DNA of 64,000 bases, from positions 1 through 64,000 of the forward strand of contig NZ_MTLG01000062.1 of assembly GCF_002192695.1 (NCBI RefSeq). Reading direction: 5' to 3'. Positions 25,488-32,743 of this stretch are shown one piece after another. The position numbers were made by a program, and so were the translations under genes. The notes beneath the pieces were generated by a model that saw only the letters and a program-made list of their open reading frames with translations, ran no database searches and had not been told where the DNA came from. Source of the stretch: Achromobacter xylosoxidans. Lineage in GTDB: Bacteria; Pseudomonadota; Gammaproteobacteria; Burkholderiales; Burkholderiaceae_B. Numbering within the stretch: the first letter of the stretch is position 1; every line of letters begins with the position of its first letter.

Positions 25488-26918
25488 ATGCAAGCCGTCC
25501 TACGCCCATCACAGACCGAGTCCCGCGAGCCCTGCGCCGCCAGCCCCTTGTTCCCGCCCCAATTGCTGGCGCGGCTGGACAAGAACGGCCCCCGTTACAC
25601 CTCATATCCCACGGCAGACCGGTATCACGGCGGGTTTGCCGAGCAGGAGTACCGGCAGGCGCTGCAGCAGCGCCGCGCCGCGGCGCCGGTGGAGCCCTTG
25701 TCGCTCTACGTGCACATTCCGTTCTGCGAATCAGTCTGTTATTACTGCGCCTGTAACAAGGTGGTGACCCGGCATCACGACCGCGCCGCCCGCTATCTGG
25801 ATGCCCTCGCTGCCGAGATCGAATTGCATGTGCGCGAGCTAGGCGAGGGCGTGCCCGTGTCGCAGTTGCATTTCGGCGGCGGCACGCCGACTTTCCTGTC
25901 CGACGAGGAATTGGCGCGCCTGATGGCGAACCTGCGCCGCGCCTTCCGTTTCGAGTCCGACGCGGAAATCTCGATCGAGGTGGACCCGCGCACCGCCACG
26001 CCCGAGCGCCTGGCCCATATGCGTGAGCTGGGCTTCAACCGCCTGAGCTTCGGCGTGCAGGATTTCGATCCCCGGGTGCAGGCGGCGGTGCATCGCATGC
26101 AATCATTCGAGGACGTGCGGGCGCTGATGCAGAGCGCCCGGAAGCTGGACTATGCCTCGGTCAACGTGGACCTCATCTACGGCCTGCCGCTGCAGACCAC
26201 GGAGTCCTTTGCCCGCACCATCGCCCAGGTCATTGCGCTGCGCCCTGATCGCATCGCGCTGTATGCCTACGCCCATCTGCCTGCGCGCTTCAAGCCGCAA
26301 CGCCGCATCAACGAGGCCGACCTGCCCGACAGGGAGACGCGGGTGGGGCTGCTCAGCGCCGCCATCGACGGCTTCCTGAAGCAGGGCTATGCCTACATCG
26401 GCATGGACCATTTCGCGCTGGAAACCGATGCCTTGGCGATCGCCAAGCGCAAGGGAGAGTTGCACCGCAACTTCCAGGGCTACAGCACGCAGCCCGACCG
26501 CGATCTGGTCGCGCTGGGCGTGTCCGCGATCGGCCGCATCGGCAATACCTACAGCCAGAACGCCAAGGTCCTGGATGAGTACTACGCGGCGATCGAGGCG
26601 GGGCGCTTTGCCGTCGAAAGAGGGCTGGCGTTGAACGCGGACGACCTGGTGCGGCGCGAGATCATCATGGACATCATGTGCCAGGGCCGCGTGGACTTTG
26701 GCCGGATCGAGGCGCGTCACGGCCTGCGGTTTGCCGACAGTTTTGGCCGGGAATTGCAGCAGATGGCGAATCTGGCGGAGCTGGGCCTGGTCCACCTGCG
26801 CCCCGACGAGCTGCAGGTAACCGGCCTGGGCTGGTACTTCGTGCGGGCCGTCGCCATGGCGTTCGACGGCTATCTGCAGGCGCCAGGCACGGCCGCCAGT
26901 TACTCCCGGATCATCTGA
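25488..26918 (+). CDS. hemN: Oxygen-independent coproporphyrinogen III oxidase HemN
   Basis: Radical-SAM enzyme of 476 residues that decarboxylates coproporphyrinogen III to protoporphyrinogen IX without oxygen. The characteristic GPRYTSYPTADRY comes first, then the cluster motif CESVCYYCACNK (CxxxCxxC plus the extra Cys typical of true HemN) and FGGGTPTFL. The C-terminal HemN domain includes the conserved GRVDFGRIEARHGL and LGWYFVRAVAMAFD. The presence of GPRYTSYPT and full length argue against the HemW paralogue. An FNR-like box upstream suggests induction at low oxygen. Confidence 0.96.
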   Translation: MQAVLRPSQTESREPCAASPLFPPQLLARLDKNGPRYTSYPTADRYHGGFAEQEYRQALQQRRAAAPVEPLSLYVHIPFCESVCYYCACNKVVTRHHDRAARYLDALAAEIELHVRELGEGVPVSQLHFGGGTPTFLSDEELARLMANLRRAFRFESDAEISIEVDPRTATPERLAHMRELGFNRLSFGVQDFDPRVQAAVHRMQSFEDVRALMQSARKLDYASVNVDLIYGLPLQTTESFARTIAQVIALRPDRIALYAYAHLPARFKPQRRINEADLPDRETRVGLLSAAIDGFLKQGYAYIGMDHFALETDALAIAKRKGELHRNFQGYSTQPDRDLVALGVSAIGRIGNTYSQNAKVLDEYYAAIEAGRFAVERGLALNADDLVRREIIMDIMCQGRVDFGRIEARHGLRFADSFGRELQQMANLAELGLVHLRPDELQVTGLGWYFVRAVAMAFDGYLQAPGTAASYSRII

Positions 26919-26954
26919 GCTGCAATTTCGCGTGGGGCGGGCGCCGGGCTGCGT

Positions 26955-27695
26955 TCATTCGGCGAACTTCTCACGCAAATAGAGCGCCAGCGACAGGTCG
27001 TCGGACAACTGCAACTTGCGCATGGCGCGGCGCTTGTGGGTGCTGATGGTCTTCTTGCTGCGCATCAGCCGCGCCGAGATCTGCGTGACGGACAAACCCT
27101 GGCTGATGTGGCGCAGTATCTCCACTTCCGAAGTCGTCAAGGCGGAGTGAGGGTGTGTCGGCTGCTGGGGGCGGATCTTGCCGTCCTGCACCGTGAGGAA
27201 CTCCTCCTTGCCCGCTAGGACGCCGCGGATCATCTCGGGCAGCAGCACCATGCCGCATTCCTTGGCGAAGTAGCCGTTCGCGCCCGCGCGAAAGGCGGCG
27301 TATTGGGTCTCCTGGCGGCTACCCGCCGAGAATGTAATGAGCGCCATCGTGGGGTGGTAGCGGCGCAGGCGCCGCAGATAGTTCACGCCGTCCCAGGGTT
27401 CCAGGGGCAGGTAGAAATCGACGAGGGCGACTTCGCAGGGCGAGTGGGACAGTTTTTCCAGTAGCGAACGGGCCGAGGTTTCCCGGTGCACCACCCGGAA
27501 GCCCGGCCGGCTCTCCAGGTAGGCGCCCACGCCCACGGCAACCACGGGGTGGTCGTCCAGGATTGCGACCTTGATGAGAGGCGGCGGTCGGGACAGGAGC
27601 AAGTGCCGGCGCGTGCCCGGGCGGTCGCCGCTGTCGGCGGGCTCGGGATTGATGTGTGGGGGCGCTTTGAGGTTGAGCGCTGAGACAGTTTTCAT
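26955..27695 (-). CDS. Orphan LuxR/NarL-type response regulator (BvgA/RcsB-like)
   Basis: Two-component regulator of 246 residues. After a 40-residue N-terminal extension, the receiver has acidic pair Asp47/Asp48 (AILDDHP), phosphoacceptor Asp93 (ALVDFYLP), Thr121/Ser123 and Lys145 (GYFAKE). The C-terminal LuxR helix-turn-helix begins at LTTSEVEILRHISQGLSVTQISARL and ends KTISTHKRRAMRKL. The HxxKRRAMRKL pattern recalls BvgA, EvgA and RcsB. The ATG at 27695 is chosen because GTGGAG precedes it; the frame stays open to 28115 but would cross the thrS leader antisense. No histidine kinase gene is adjacent. Confidence 0.85.
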   Translation of the reverse strand: MKTVSALNLKAPPHINPEPADSGDRPGTRRHLLLSRPPPLIKVAILDDHPVVAVGVGAYLESRPGFRVVHRETSARSLLEKLSHSPCEVALVDFYLPLEPWDGVNYLRRLRRYHPTMALITFSAGSRQETQYAAFRAGANGYFAKECGMVLLPEMIRGVLAGKEEFLTVQDGKIRPQQPTHPHSALTTSEVEILRHISQGLSVTQISARLMRSKKTISTHKRRAMRKLQLSDDLSLALYLREKFAE

Positions 27696-27998
27696 CGATG
27701 CTCCACATGCAGGATGGGGGAACGCCGGCGGTCGATTGCGCAGGTCGCGGGTGTCCTGAATTTGCGAAGGCAGATTACGTTTTCGCATGGCCCGCGGGAG
27801 ATGAATCGCGCCAAAATAAGACTGTTGCACCGTCGACCTGTCATATATGCGAGAAGCACGCGCGGAACAGCCCAGATTTAGGCCGCGACGGCAGACGAGG
27901 TTTTGAGTTATGGGGCAGCGGCGCGCAGCCAGGCGCAGCCGACGTGGCCTCCCGGGCGAGCTGTGGCGCTTTTGCCACGGGAAAGGCGTAAATAGTGA
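27696..27998. other. Intergenic region between the response regulator and the thrS leader
   Basis: No gene is supported. It should hold the minus-strand promoter of the response regulator and the upstream part of the thrS promoter. A short hairpin GTGGC-GCTTTT-GCCAC lies near 27963-27978. Confidence 0.4.
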
Positions 27999-28004
27999 TA
28001 CAAT
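27996..28004 (+). promoter_or_regulatory. Probable extended -10 promoter of the thrS leader
   Basis: TGATACAAT contains TG, one base, then TACAAT (5 of 6 matches to TATAAT). No good -35 hexamer at 17 bp is present. Transcription would start near 28011, giving a leader of about 283 nt before thrS. Confidence 0.45.
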
Positions 28005-28096
28005 CGTCGACGATAAGCACAGCTTCTGTTGCGCAGTGCATTGTTTGCTGTTTTTGATCCATGCCGCTGCGGCGAGCACCATTAGGTCCAGACACC

Positions 28097-28153
28097 ATGT
28101 TTTTCCCGCTGGCACGAACTACGACCCGGAACTTTCGCCCTATGTCGCGTTAA
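28097..28153 (+). CDS. Threonine-rich leader peptide of thrS (attenuator)
   Basis: An 18-codon frame encodes MFFPLARTTTRNFRPMSR with three consecutive Thr codons (ACT ACG ACC, 28118-28126) and ends TAA. It lies 140 bp before thrS and 65 bp before a terminator hairpin. Its final codons overlap the segment that can pair with the 5' arm of that terminator. Composition, place and structure fit ribosome-stalling control by charged tRNA-Thr. The ribosome binding site (AGGT, 8 bases upstream) is weak. Confidence 0.7.
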   Translation: MFFPLARTTTRNFRPMSR

Positions 28154-28242
28154 GTTTTCGTGCGTCGGGTTTCACCGTGTCAGGTCAGCGGTAGGACTCA
28201 GCAAGACAATCCAAGGAACGCGGCTCTCAGGCCGCGTTTTTC
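28144..28242 (+). promoter_or_regulatory. thrS transcription attenuator: antiterminator and terminator arms
   Basis: The terminator is ACGCGGC (28218-28224), 6-nt loop, GCCGCGT (28231-28237), then a T run. Segment GTCGCGTT (28144-28151), spanning the end of the leader peptide, can instead pair with AACGCGGC (28217-28224), 8 bp with one G-U. A ribosome finishing the peptide would cover the upstream segment and let the terminator form; one stalled at the Thr codons would leave it free for antitermination. Confidence 0.65.
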
Positions 28243-28293
28243 GTTTCCGTAATTTGTTTTTTAGTTCCCAGAACCCCCCAGGAAGCACTCCCG

Positions 28294-30246
28294 ATGGTAC
28301 AGATCACATTGCCCGATGGTTCGCAGCGCCAATATCCGGGGCCGGTAACGGTTGCCGAAGTGGCGCAATCGATCGGTACGGGCCTGGCGAAGGCCGCCTT
28401 GGGCGGCCGCGTGACGTTTGAGGGCTCGGATTCCAGGCTGGTCGACACCAGCTTCCGCATCGAGGGCGACGCCCGCCTGGCCATCGTGACCGCCAAGGAC
28501 GCCGATGGCCTGGATCTGATCCGCCACTCGACCGCACACTTGCTGGCCTATGCCGTCAAGGAGCTGTTTCCGGATGCCCAGGTCACCATCGGTCCGGTGA
28601 TCGACAACGGCTTCTACTACGACTTCTCGTACAAGCGCCCGTTCACGCCCGACGACCTGGCCGCCATCGAGAAGAAGATGGCCGAACTCGCCAAGAAGGA
28701 CGAAGTCGTGACGCGCGAGGAATGGTCGCGCGACGACGCCGTCGAATTCTTCAAGGGCATCGGCGAAAAGTACAAGGCCGAGATCATCGCCTCGATTCCG
28801 TCGAACGAGCCGCTCAGCCTGTACCGCGAAGGCGACTTCATCGACCTGTGCCGCGGCCCCCACGTGCCGTCCACGGGCAAGCTGAAGGTCTTCAAGCTCA
28901 TGAAGGTGGCCGGCGCCTACTGGCGCGGCGACAGCAAGAACGAGATGCTCCAGCGCATCTATGGCACGGCCTGGGCCACCAAGGAAGAACAGGAAGCCTA
29001 CCTGCACATGCTGGAAGAGGCCGAGCGTCGCGACCACCGCAAGATCGGCCGCGAGCTGGACCTGTTCCACTTCCAGGACGAGGCTCCCGGGCTGATCTTC
29101 TGGCATCCCAAGGGCTGGGCGCTGTGGCAGCAGGTGGAGCAGTACATGCGCTCCGTCTACCGCGACAACGGCTACCAGGAAGTGAAGGCGCCGCAGATCC
29201 TCGATATTTCGCTCTGGAAGAAGACGGGCCACTGGGACAACTACCGTGAAAACATGTTCACGACGGAGTCCGAGAACCGCGTCTACGGCCTGAAGCCGAT
29301 GAACTGCCCGGGCCACGTGCAGATCTTCAACGCCGGCCTGCATTCCTATCGCGAACTGCCCTTGCGCTACGGTGAATTCGGCCAGTGTCACCGCAACGAG
29401 CCCTCGGGTTCGCTGCACGGGATGATGCGCGTGCGCGGCTTCACGCAGGACGACGGCCACATCTTCTGTACCGAAGAACAGCTTCAGGACGAGTGCGCCG
29501 ATTTCACGGCGCTGCTGCAGAAGGTCTATCGCGATTTCGGCTTCACCGAGGTGCTGTACAAGGTCGCCACGCGTCCCGAAAAGCGCATTGGCTCGGATGA
29601 AGTCTGGGATACGGCCGAAGCCGCCCTGATGGAGAGCCTGCGCCGCACCGGCTGCGAGTTCGAAGTGTCGCCGGGCGAGGGTGCCTTTTACGGTCCCAAG
29701 GTGGAATACACCCTGAAGGACGCCATCGGTCGCCACTGGCAGTGCGGCACGATCCAGGTCGACTTCTCCATGCCCGTGCGCCTGGGCGCCGAGTACGTGG
29801 ACCAGAACGACCAGCGCCGCCCGCCGGTCATGCTGCACCGTGCGATTCTCGGTTCGCTGGAGCGTTTTATCGGCATGCTGATCGAAAACCACGCCGGCGC
29901 CATGCCTCCCTGGCTGGCCCCGGTGCAGGCGGTTGTATGCTGCATTTCCGAACCTTCGGCCGATTATGCGGCTGAAATCACGCAAAGCCTGAAAAAACAA
30001 GGCTTTAGAGTAGAGTCCGATTTGCGCGGTGAAAAAATCACTCGTAAAATTCGGGAGCACAGCCTGCAAAAGGTGCCGTACATCCTCGTCGTCGGCGACA
30101 AGGAAAAGCAAAACGGCACCGTAGCCGTACGCGGACTGGGTGGATTGGACCTCGGAGCCATCGCATACGACGAATTCGTCGCGCGCTTGTCCGAAGACGT
30201 TTCCACCCGTCGCGACGTCAATCAACCTGATGGCAGCGCTGCTTAA
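28294..30246 (+). CDS. thrS: Threonyl-tRNA synthetase
   Basis: Class II synthetase of 650 residues that charges tRNA-Thr and edits mischarged Ser. Order: TGS domain ([17 protein letters not shown]), editing domain with [12 protein letters not shown], catalytic core with the zinc Cys in [32 protein letters not shown] and the motif-3 region around [16 protein letters not shown], then the anticodon-binding domain starting near PVQAVV. Full length and intact. Codon use turns AT-rich near 29,990-30,060. It is preceded by a Thr-rich leader peptide and attenuator and followed closely by infC. Confidence 0.98.
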   Translation: MVQITLPDGSQRQYPGPVTVAEVAQSIGTGLAKAALGGRVTFEGSDSRLVDTSFRIEGDARLAIVTAKDADGLDLIRHSTAHLLAYAVKELFPDAQVTIGPVIDNGFYYDFSYKRPFTPDDLAAIEKKMAELAKKDEVVTREEWSRDDAVEFFKGIGEKYKAEIIASIPSNEPLSLYREGDFIDLCRGPHVPSTGKLKVFKLMKVAGAYWRGDSKNEMLQRIYGTAWATKEEQEAYLHMLEEAERRDHRKIGRELDLFHFQDEAPGLIFWHPKGWALWQQVEQYMRSVYRDNGYQEVKAPQILDISLWKKTGHWDNYRENMFTTESENRVYGLKPMNCPGHVQIFNAGLHSYRELPLRYGEFGQCHRNEPSGSLHGMMRVRGFTQDDGHIFCTEEQLQDECADFTALLQKVYRDFGFTEVLYKVATRPEKRIGSDEVWDTAEAALMESLRRTGCEFEVSPGEGAFYGPKVEYTLKDAIGRHWQCGTIQVDFSMPVRLGAEYVDQNDQRRPPVMLHRAILGSLERFIGMLIENHAGAMPPWLAPVQAVVCCISEPSADYAAEITQSLKKQGFRVESDLRGEKITRKIREHSLQKVPYILVVGDKEKQNGTVAVRGLGGLDLGAIAYDEFVARLSEDVSTRRDVNQPDGSAA

Positions 30247-30266
30247 CATTTCTAGGAGCTTTCAAC

Positions 30267-30818
30267 ATCGCCACTGAAAAAGCCAATCGCATCAACGGTG
30301 AAATCCGCGTCCCCGAGGTGCGCCTGATAGGTCTGGACGGAGAACAGCTCGGCATCGTCAAGATTGCCGACGCCTTCCGTCTTTCCGAGCAAAGCGACGT
30401 GGATCTGGTGGAAATCGCGCCGAACGCCGAACCACCGGTCTGCCGTTTGATGGACTACGGCAAATTCAAGTACCAGGAGCAGAAGCGCCAAGCCGAAGCT
30501 CGTTCCAAGCAGAAGGTCATCCAGGTCAAGGAAGTCAAATTCCGTCCGGCCACCGACGAGGGCGACTACCAGGTCAAGCTGCGCAATCTGCGCCGCTTCC
30601 TCGAAGAAGGCGACAAGGCCAAGGTGACGCTGCGTTTCCGCGGCCGCGAAATGGCCCACCAGGAACTCGGTATGCGGGTGCTTGAACGTGTGCGCGACGA
30701 TCTGCTGGAGCTTGCCCAGGTCGAAGCCATGCCGAAGCTCGAAGGCCGTCAGATGGTCATGGTGCTGGCGCCGAAGAAAAAGGCCGTGCCTGCGGGCAAG
30801 CCTGAATCGGCCGCCTGA
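30267..30818 (+). CDS. infC: Translation initiation factor IF-3, AUC start codon
   Basis: A 183-residue factor that keeps ribosomal subunits apart and checks start codons. No ATG or GTG precedes the conserved N-terminus. The conserved frame begins [25 protein letters not shown], and the only well-placed codon is ATC at 30267, 8 bases after AGGAG. A rare AUU start is known for E. coli infC and makes the factor repress its own synthesis; AUC would act the same way. Other marks are [11 protein letters not shown]-like [20 protein letters not shown] and [17 protein letters not shown]. It lies 20 bp after thrS. Confidence 0.93.
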   Translation: MATEKANRINGEIRVPEVRLIGLDGEQLGIVKIADAFRLSEQSDVDLVEIAPNAEPPVCRLMDYGKFKYQEQKRQAEARSKQKVIQVKEVKFRPATDEGDYQVKLRNLRRFLEEGDKAKVTLRFRGREMAHQELGMRVLERVRDDLLELAQVEAMPKLEGRQMVMVLAPKKKAVPAGKPESAA

Positions 30819-30826
30819 ACTCCTGC

Positions 30827-30850
30827 CGTAGTCTCTCCAGGGAGACTACG
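30827..30850 (+). other. Hairpin after infC
   Basis: CGTAGTCTC and GAGACTACG form a perfect 9-bp stem with a 6-nt loop just after the infC stop codon. No T run follows, so it may stabilise the 3' end of the transcript and not terminate it alone. Confidence 0.4.
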
Positions 30851-30927
30851 CCGCTCCAGCGACCCGCCGCCAGTCTTTGCGCCGGCGGGTTCGCCAATTG
30901 GGCGGCTCTGCGCTACGATGTCATAAA

Positions 30928-30953
30928 GCCGCCTTCCCGCGAGGGAAGGCGGC
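30928..30953. other. Perfect 11-bp hairpin with GCGA loop before gshB
   Basis: GCCGCCTTCCC and GGGAAGGCGGC are exact inverted repeats around GCGA, a GNRA tetraloop. It ends 19 bp before the gshB start codon. Confidence 0.6.
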
Positions 30954-30972
30954 GTCCGTTCAGGGTGTCGCG

Positions 30973-31944
30973 ATGCATGTATTGTTCGTTTTGGATCCCT
31001 TGCCGCTGCTCAAGGCGTACAAGGACAGCTCTGTCGCCATGATGCGCGCCCTGGTGGCGCGCGGCCACACGCTCAGCGTGGCCATGCAGGGCGATCTCTA
31101 TATCGAGGCGGGCACGGTCAAGACCGCGGCCACCCCCATCGAACTGGTCGCGGACGCCGATCTGCACGGCCACGACTGGTGGCGCGAGTCCGCCGCCCGG
31201 GATCTGCCGCTGGCGGAGTTTGGCGCGGTGGTCATGCGCAAGGACCCGCCGTTCGACATGGAATACGTGTATTCCACGCATCTGCTCGAATATGCCGAGG
31301 CGCAGGGCGCCCGCGTGTTCAACACCGGAGCGGCGATCCGCAACCATCCGGAAAAGCTGGCCATCACCGAAATCAGCGAGTTCACCGCGCCCACGCTGGT
31401 GACCCGCAGCATGGCCCGCCTGAAGGCATTCCACGACGAGCATCACGACGTCATCGTCAAACCCCTGGACGGCATGGGCGGCACCGGCGTGTTCCGGCTG
31501 CAACCCAAGGATCCCAACCTCAACGCCATCCTGGAAACGCTGACGGAGAACGGCGCGCGCACCATCATGGCGCAGCGCTACATTCCCGACATCGTCAAGG
31601 GCGACAAGCGCATCCTGCTGATCGGCGGCGTGCCGGTGCCGTATTCCCTGGCCCGCATTCCGCTGGCCGGCGAAACTCGCGGCAACCTGGCGGCCGGCGG
31701 CCGCGGCGTGGCCCAGGAGCTTTCCCCGCGCGATCGCGAGATCGCCGAGGCGGTGGCTCCCAAGCTCGCCGCGCGCGGCCTGTTGCTGGTCGGCCTGGAC
31801 GTCATTGGCGATTACGTCACTGAAGTCAATGTCACCAGCCCCACCTGTTTCGTGGAAATCGCGGAGCAAACCGGTTTCGATGTCGCGGGCATGTTCGTCC
31901 AGGCGCTGGAAAAGGCCGTGGCGACCCCTGCCGCGGCAGCCTGA
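30973..31944 (+). CDS. gshB: Glutathione synthetase
   Basis: ATP-grasp ligase of 323 residues that joins gamma-glutamylcysteine and glycine. The start MHVLFVLDPLPLLKAYKDSS is the family form; an in-frame upstream start would cross the hairpin. Later marks are VMRKDPPFDMEYVYSTHLLE, VKPLDGMGGTGVFRL, GDKRILLIGG and the metal/substrate end VTSPTCFVEI. It is followed 18 bp later by the EIIA gene, an arrangement common in betaproteobacteria. Confidence 0.97.
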   Translation: MHVLFVLDPLPLLKAYKDSSVAMMRALVARGHTLSVAMQGDLYIEAGTVKTAATPIELVADADLHGHDWWRESAARDLPLAEFGAVVMRKDPPFDMEYVYSTHLLEYAEAQGARVFNTGAAIRNHPEKLAITEISEFTAPTLVTRSMARLKAFHDEHHDVIVKPLDGMGGTGVFRLQPKDPNLNAILETLTENGARTIMAQRYIPDIVKGDKRILLIGGVPVPYSLARIPLAGETRGNLAAGGRGVAQELSPRDREIAEAVAPKLAARGLLLVGLDVIGDYVTEVNVTSPTCFVEIAEQTGFDVAGMFVQALEKAVATPAAAA

Positions 31945-31962
31945 CCTGCCAGGATTCCCGTC

Positions 31963-32364
31963 ATGACCACCGGTATAGTCATCGTCGTGCACGCGCCCCT
32001 GGGCGCGGCGATACGCGATTGCGCCAGCCACGTCATGGGCAACCTGGACGGCATGCTGGCCATACACGATATCCTGCCTGCAGACCGCCCGGACGACCTG
32101 GCGCCGCAAGTCCTCAAGGACATCCTGGAGCAGGAACACGGCGCGGGCGTGCTGGTGCTGACCGACCTGATCGGCGCCACGCCTGCCAATATCGCCAAGC
32201 GCGCCGTCGCCGACGCCCAGGCCCAGGGCATACAGTGCTGTGTGCTGGCCGGATTGAACACCCCGATGCTGCTGCGGGCTCTGACCTATCGTAATTTACC
32301 GTTGGCCGAAACGCGCGAGAAGGCGCTGGCCGGGGGGCTTCAGGGTGTCTTACGTGTAGACTGA
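31963..32364 (+). CDS. PTS EIIA component, mannose (ManX) type
   Basis: A 133-residue phosphocarrier. The active His is His10 in MTTGIVIVVHAPLG, and VLVLTDLIGATPANIA is the typical central part of the EIIA-Man fold. No EIIB, EIIC or EIID genes accompany it; only ptsH and ptsI follow. The set therefore looks like a regulatory phosphorelay, as in related betaproteobacteria, and not a sugar uptake system. Confidence 0.93.
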   Translation: MTTGIVIVVHAPLGAAIRDCASHVMGNLDGMLAIHDILPADRPDDLAPQVLKDILEQEHGAGVLVLTDLIGATPANIAKRAVADAQAQGIQCCVLAGLNTPMLLRALTYRNLPLAETREKALAGGLQGVLRVD

Positions 32365-32473
32365 CGGGCGGAAGTTTGCCCTATCATGTCGGCTATCGAT
32401 TCTGGCCGATCGGCGGTTCGACGTTTTGCTGCGATCAACACTGCGGCGTCATGCCGCAGCCACCATATTTCCT

Positions 32474-32743
32474 ATGCCTAATACAGACATCGTCATCAGC
32501 AATAAACTGGGCTTGCACGCTCGGGCGGCTGCCAAGCTGACGCAGCTGGCCAGCAAGTTTTCCAGCGAGATCTTCATCTCGCGCGGCGCGCAGCGCGTGA
32601 ACGCCAAGAGCATCATGGGCGTCATGATGTTGGCTGCCGGGCTGGGCGTGACCGTAAAGCTGGAGGCCTCCGGCAACGATGCCGATCAGGCCCTTTCCGA
32701 AATTCAATCATTGTTCGACAGCAAATTCGGTGAGCAGGAATAG
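32474..32743 (+). CDS. ptsH: Phosphocarrier protein HPr
   Basis: An 89-residue HPr. The catalytic His15 is in KLGLHARAAAKL and the regulatory Ser46 in NAKSIMGVMML, so control by an HPr kinase/phosphorylase is possible. The ATG at 32474 is chosen because it gives the standard N-terminus MPNTDIVISN. The ptsI start overlaps the 3' end. Confidence 0.95.
   Translation: MPNTDIVISNKLGLHARAAAKLTQLASKFSSEIFISRGAQRVNAKSIMGVMMLAAGLGVTVKLEASGNDADQALSEIQSLFDSKFGEQE

Noticed and set aside
28261-30249. 662-codon minus-strand frame
   Set aside because: Lies fully antisense to thrS; produced by high GC at third positions.
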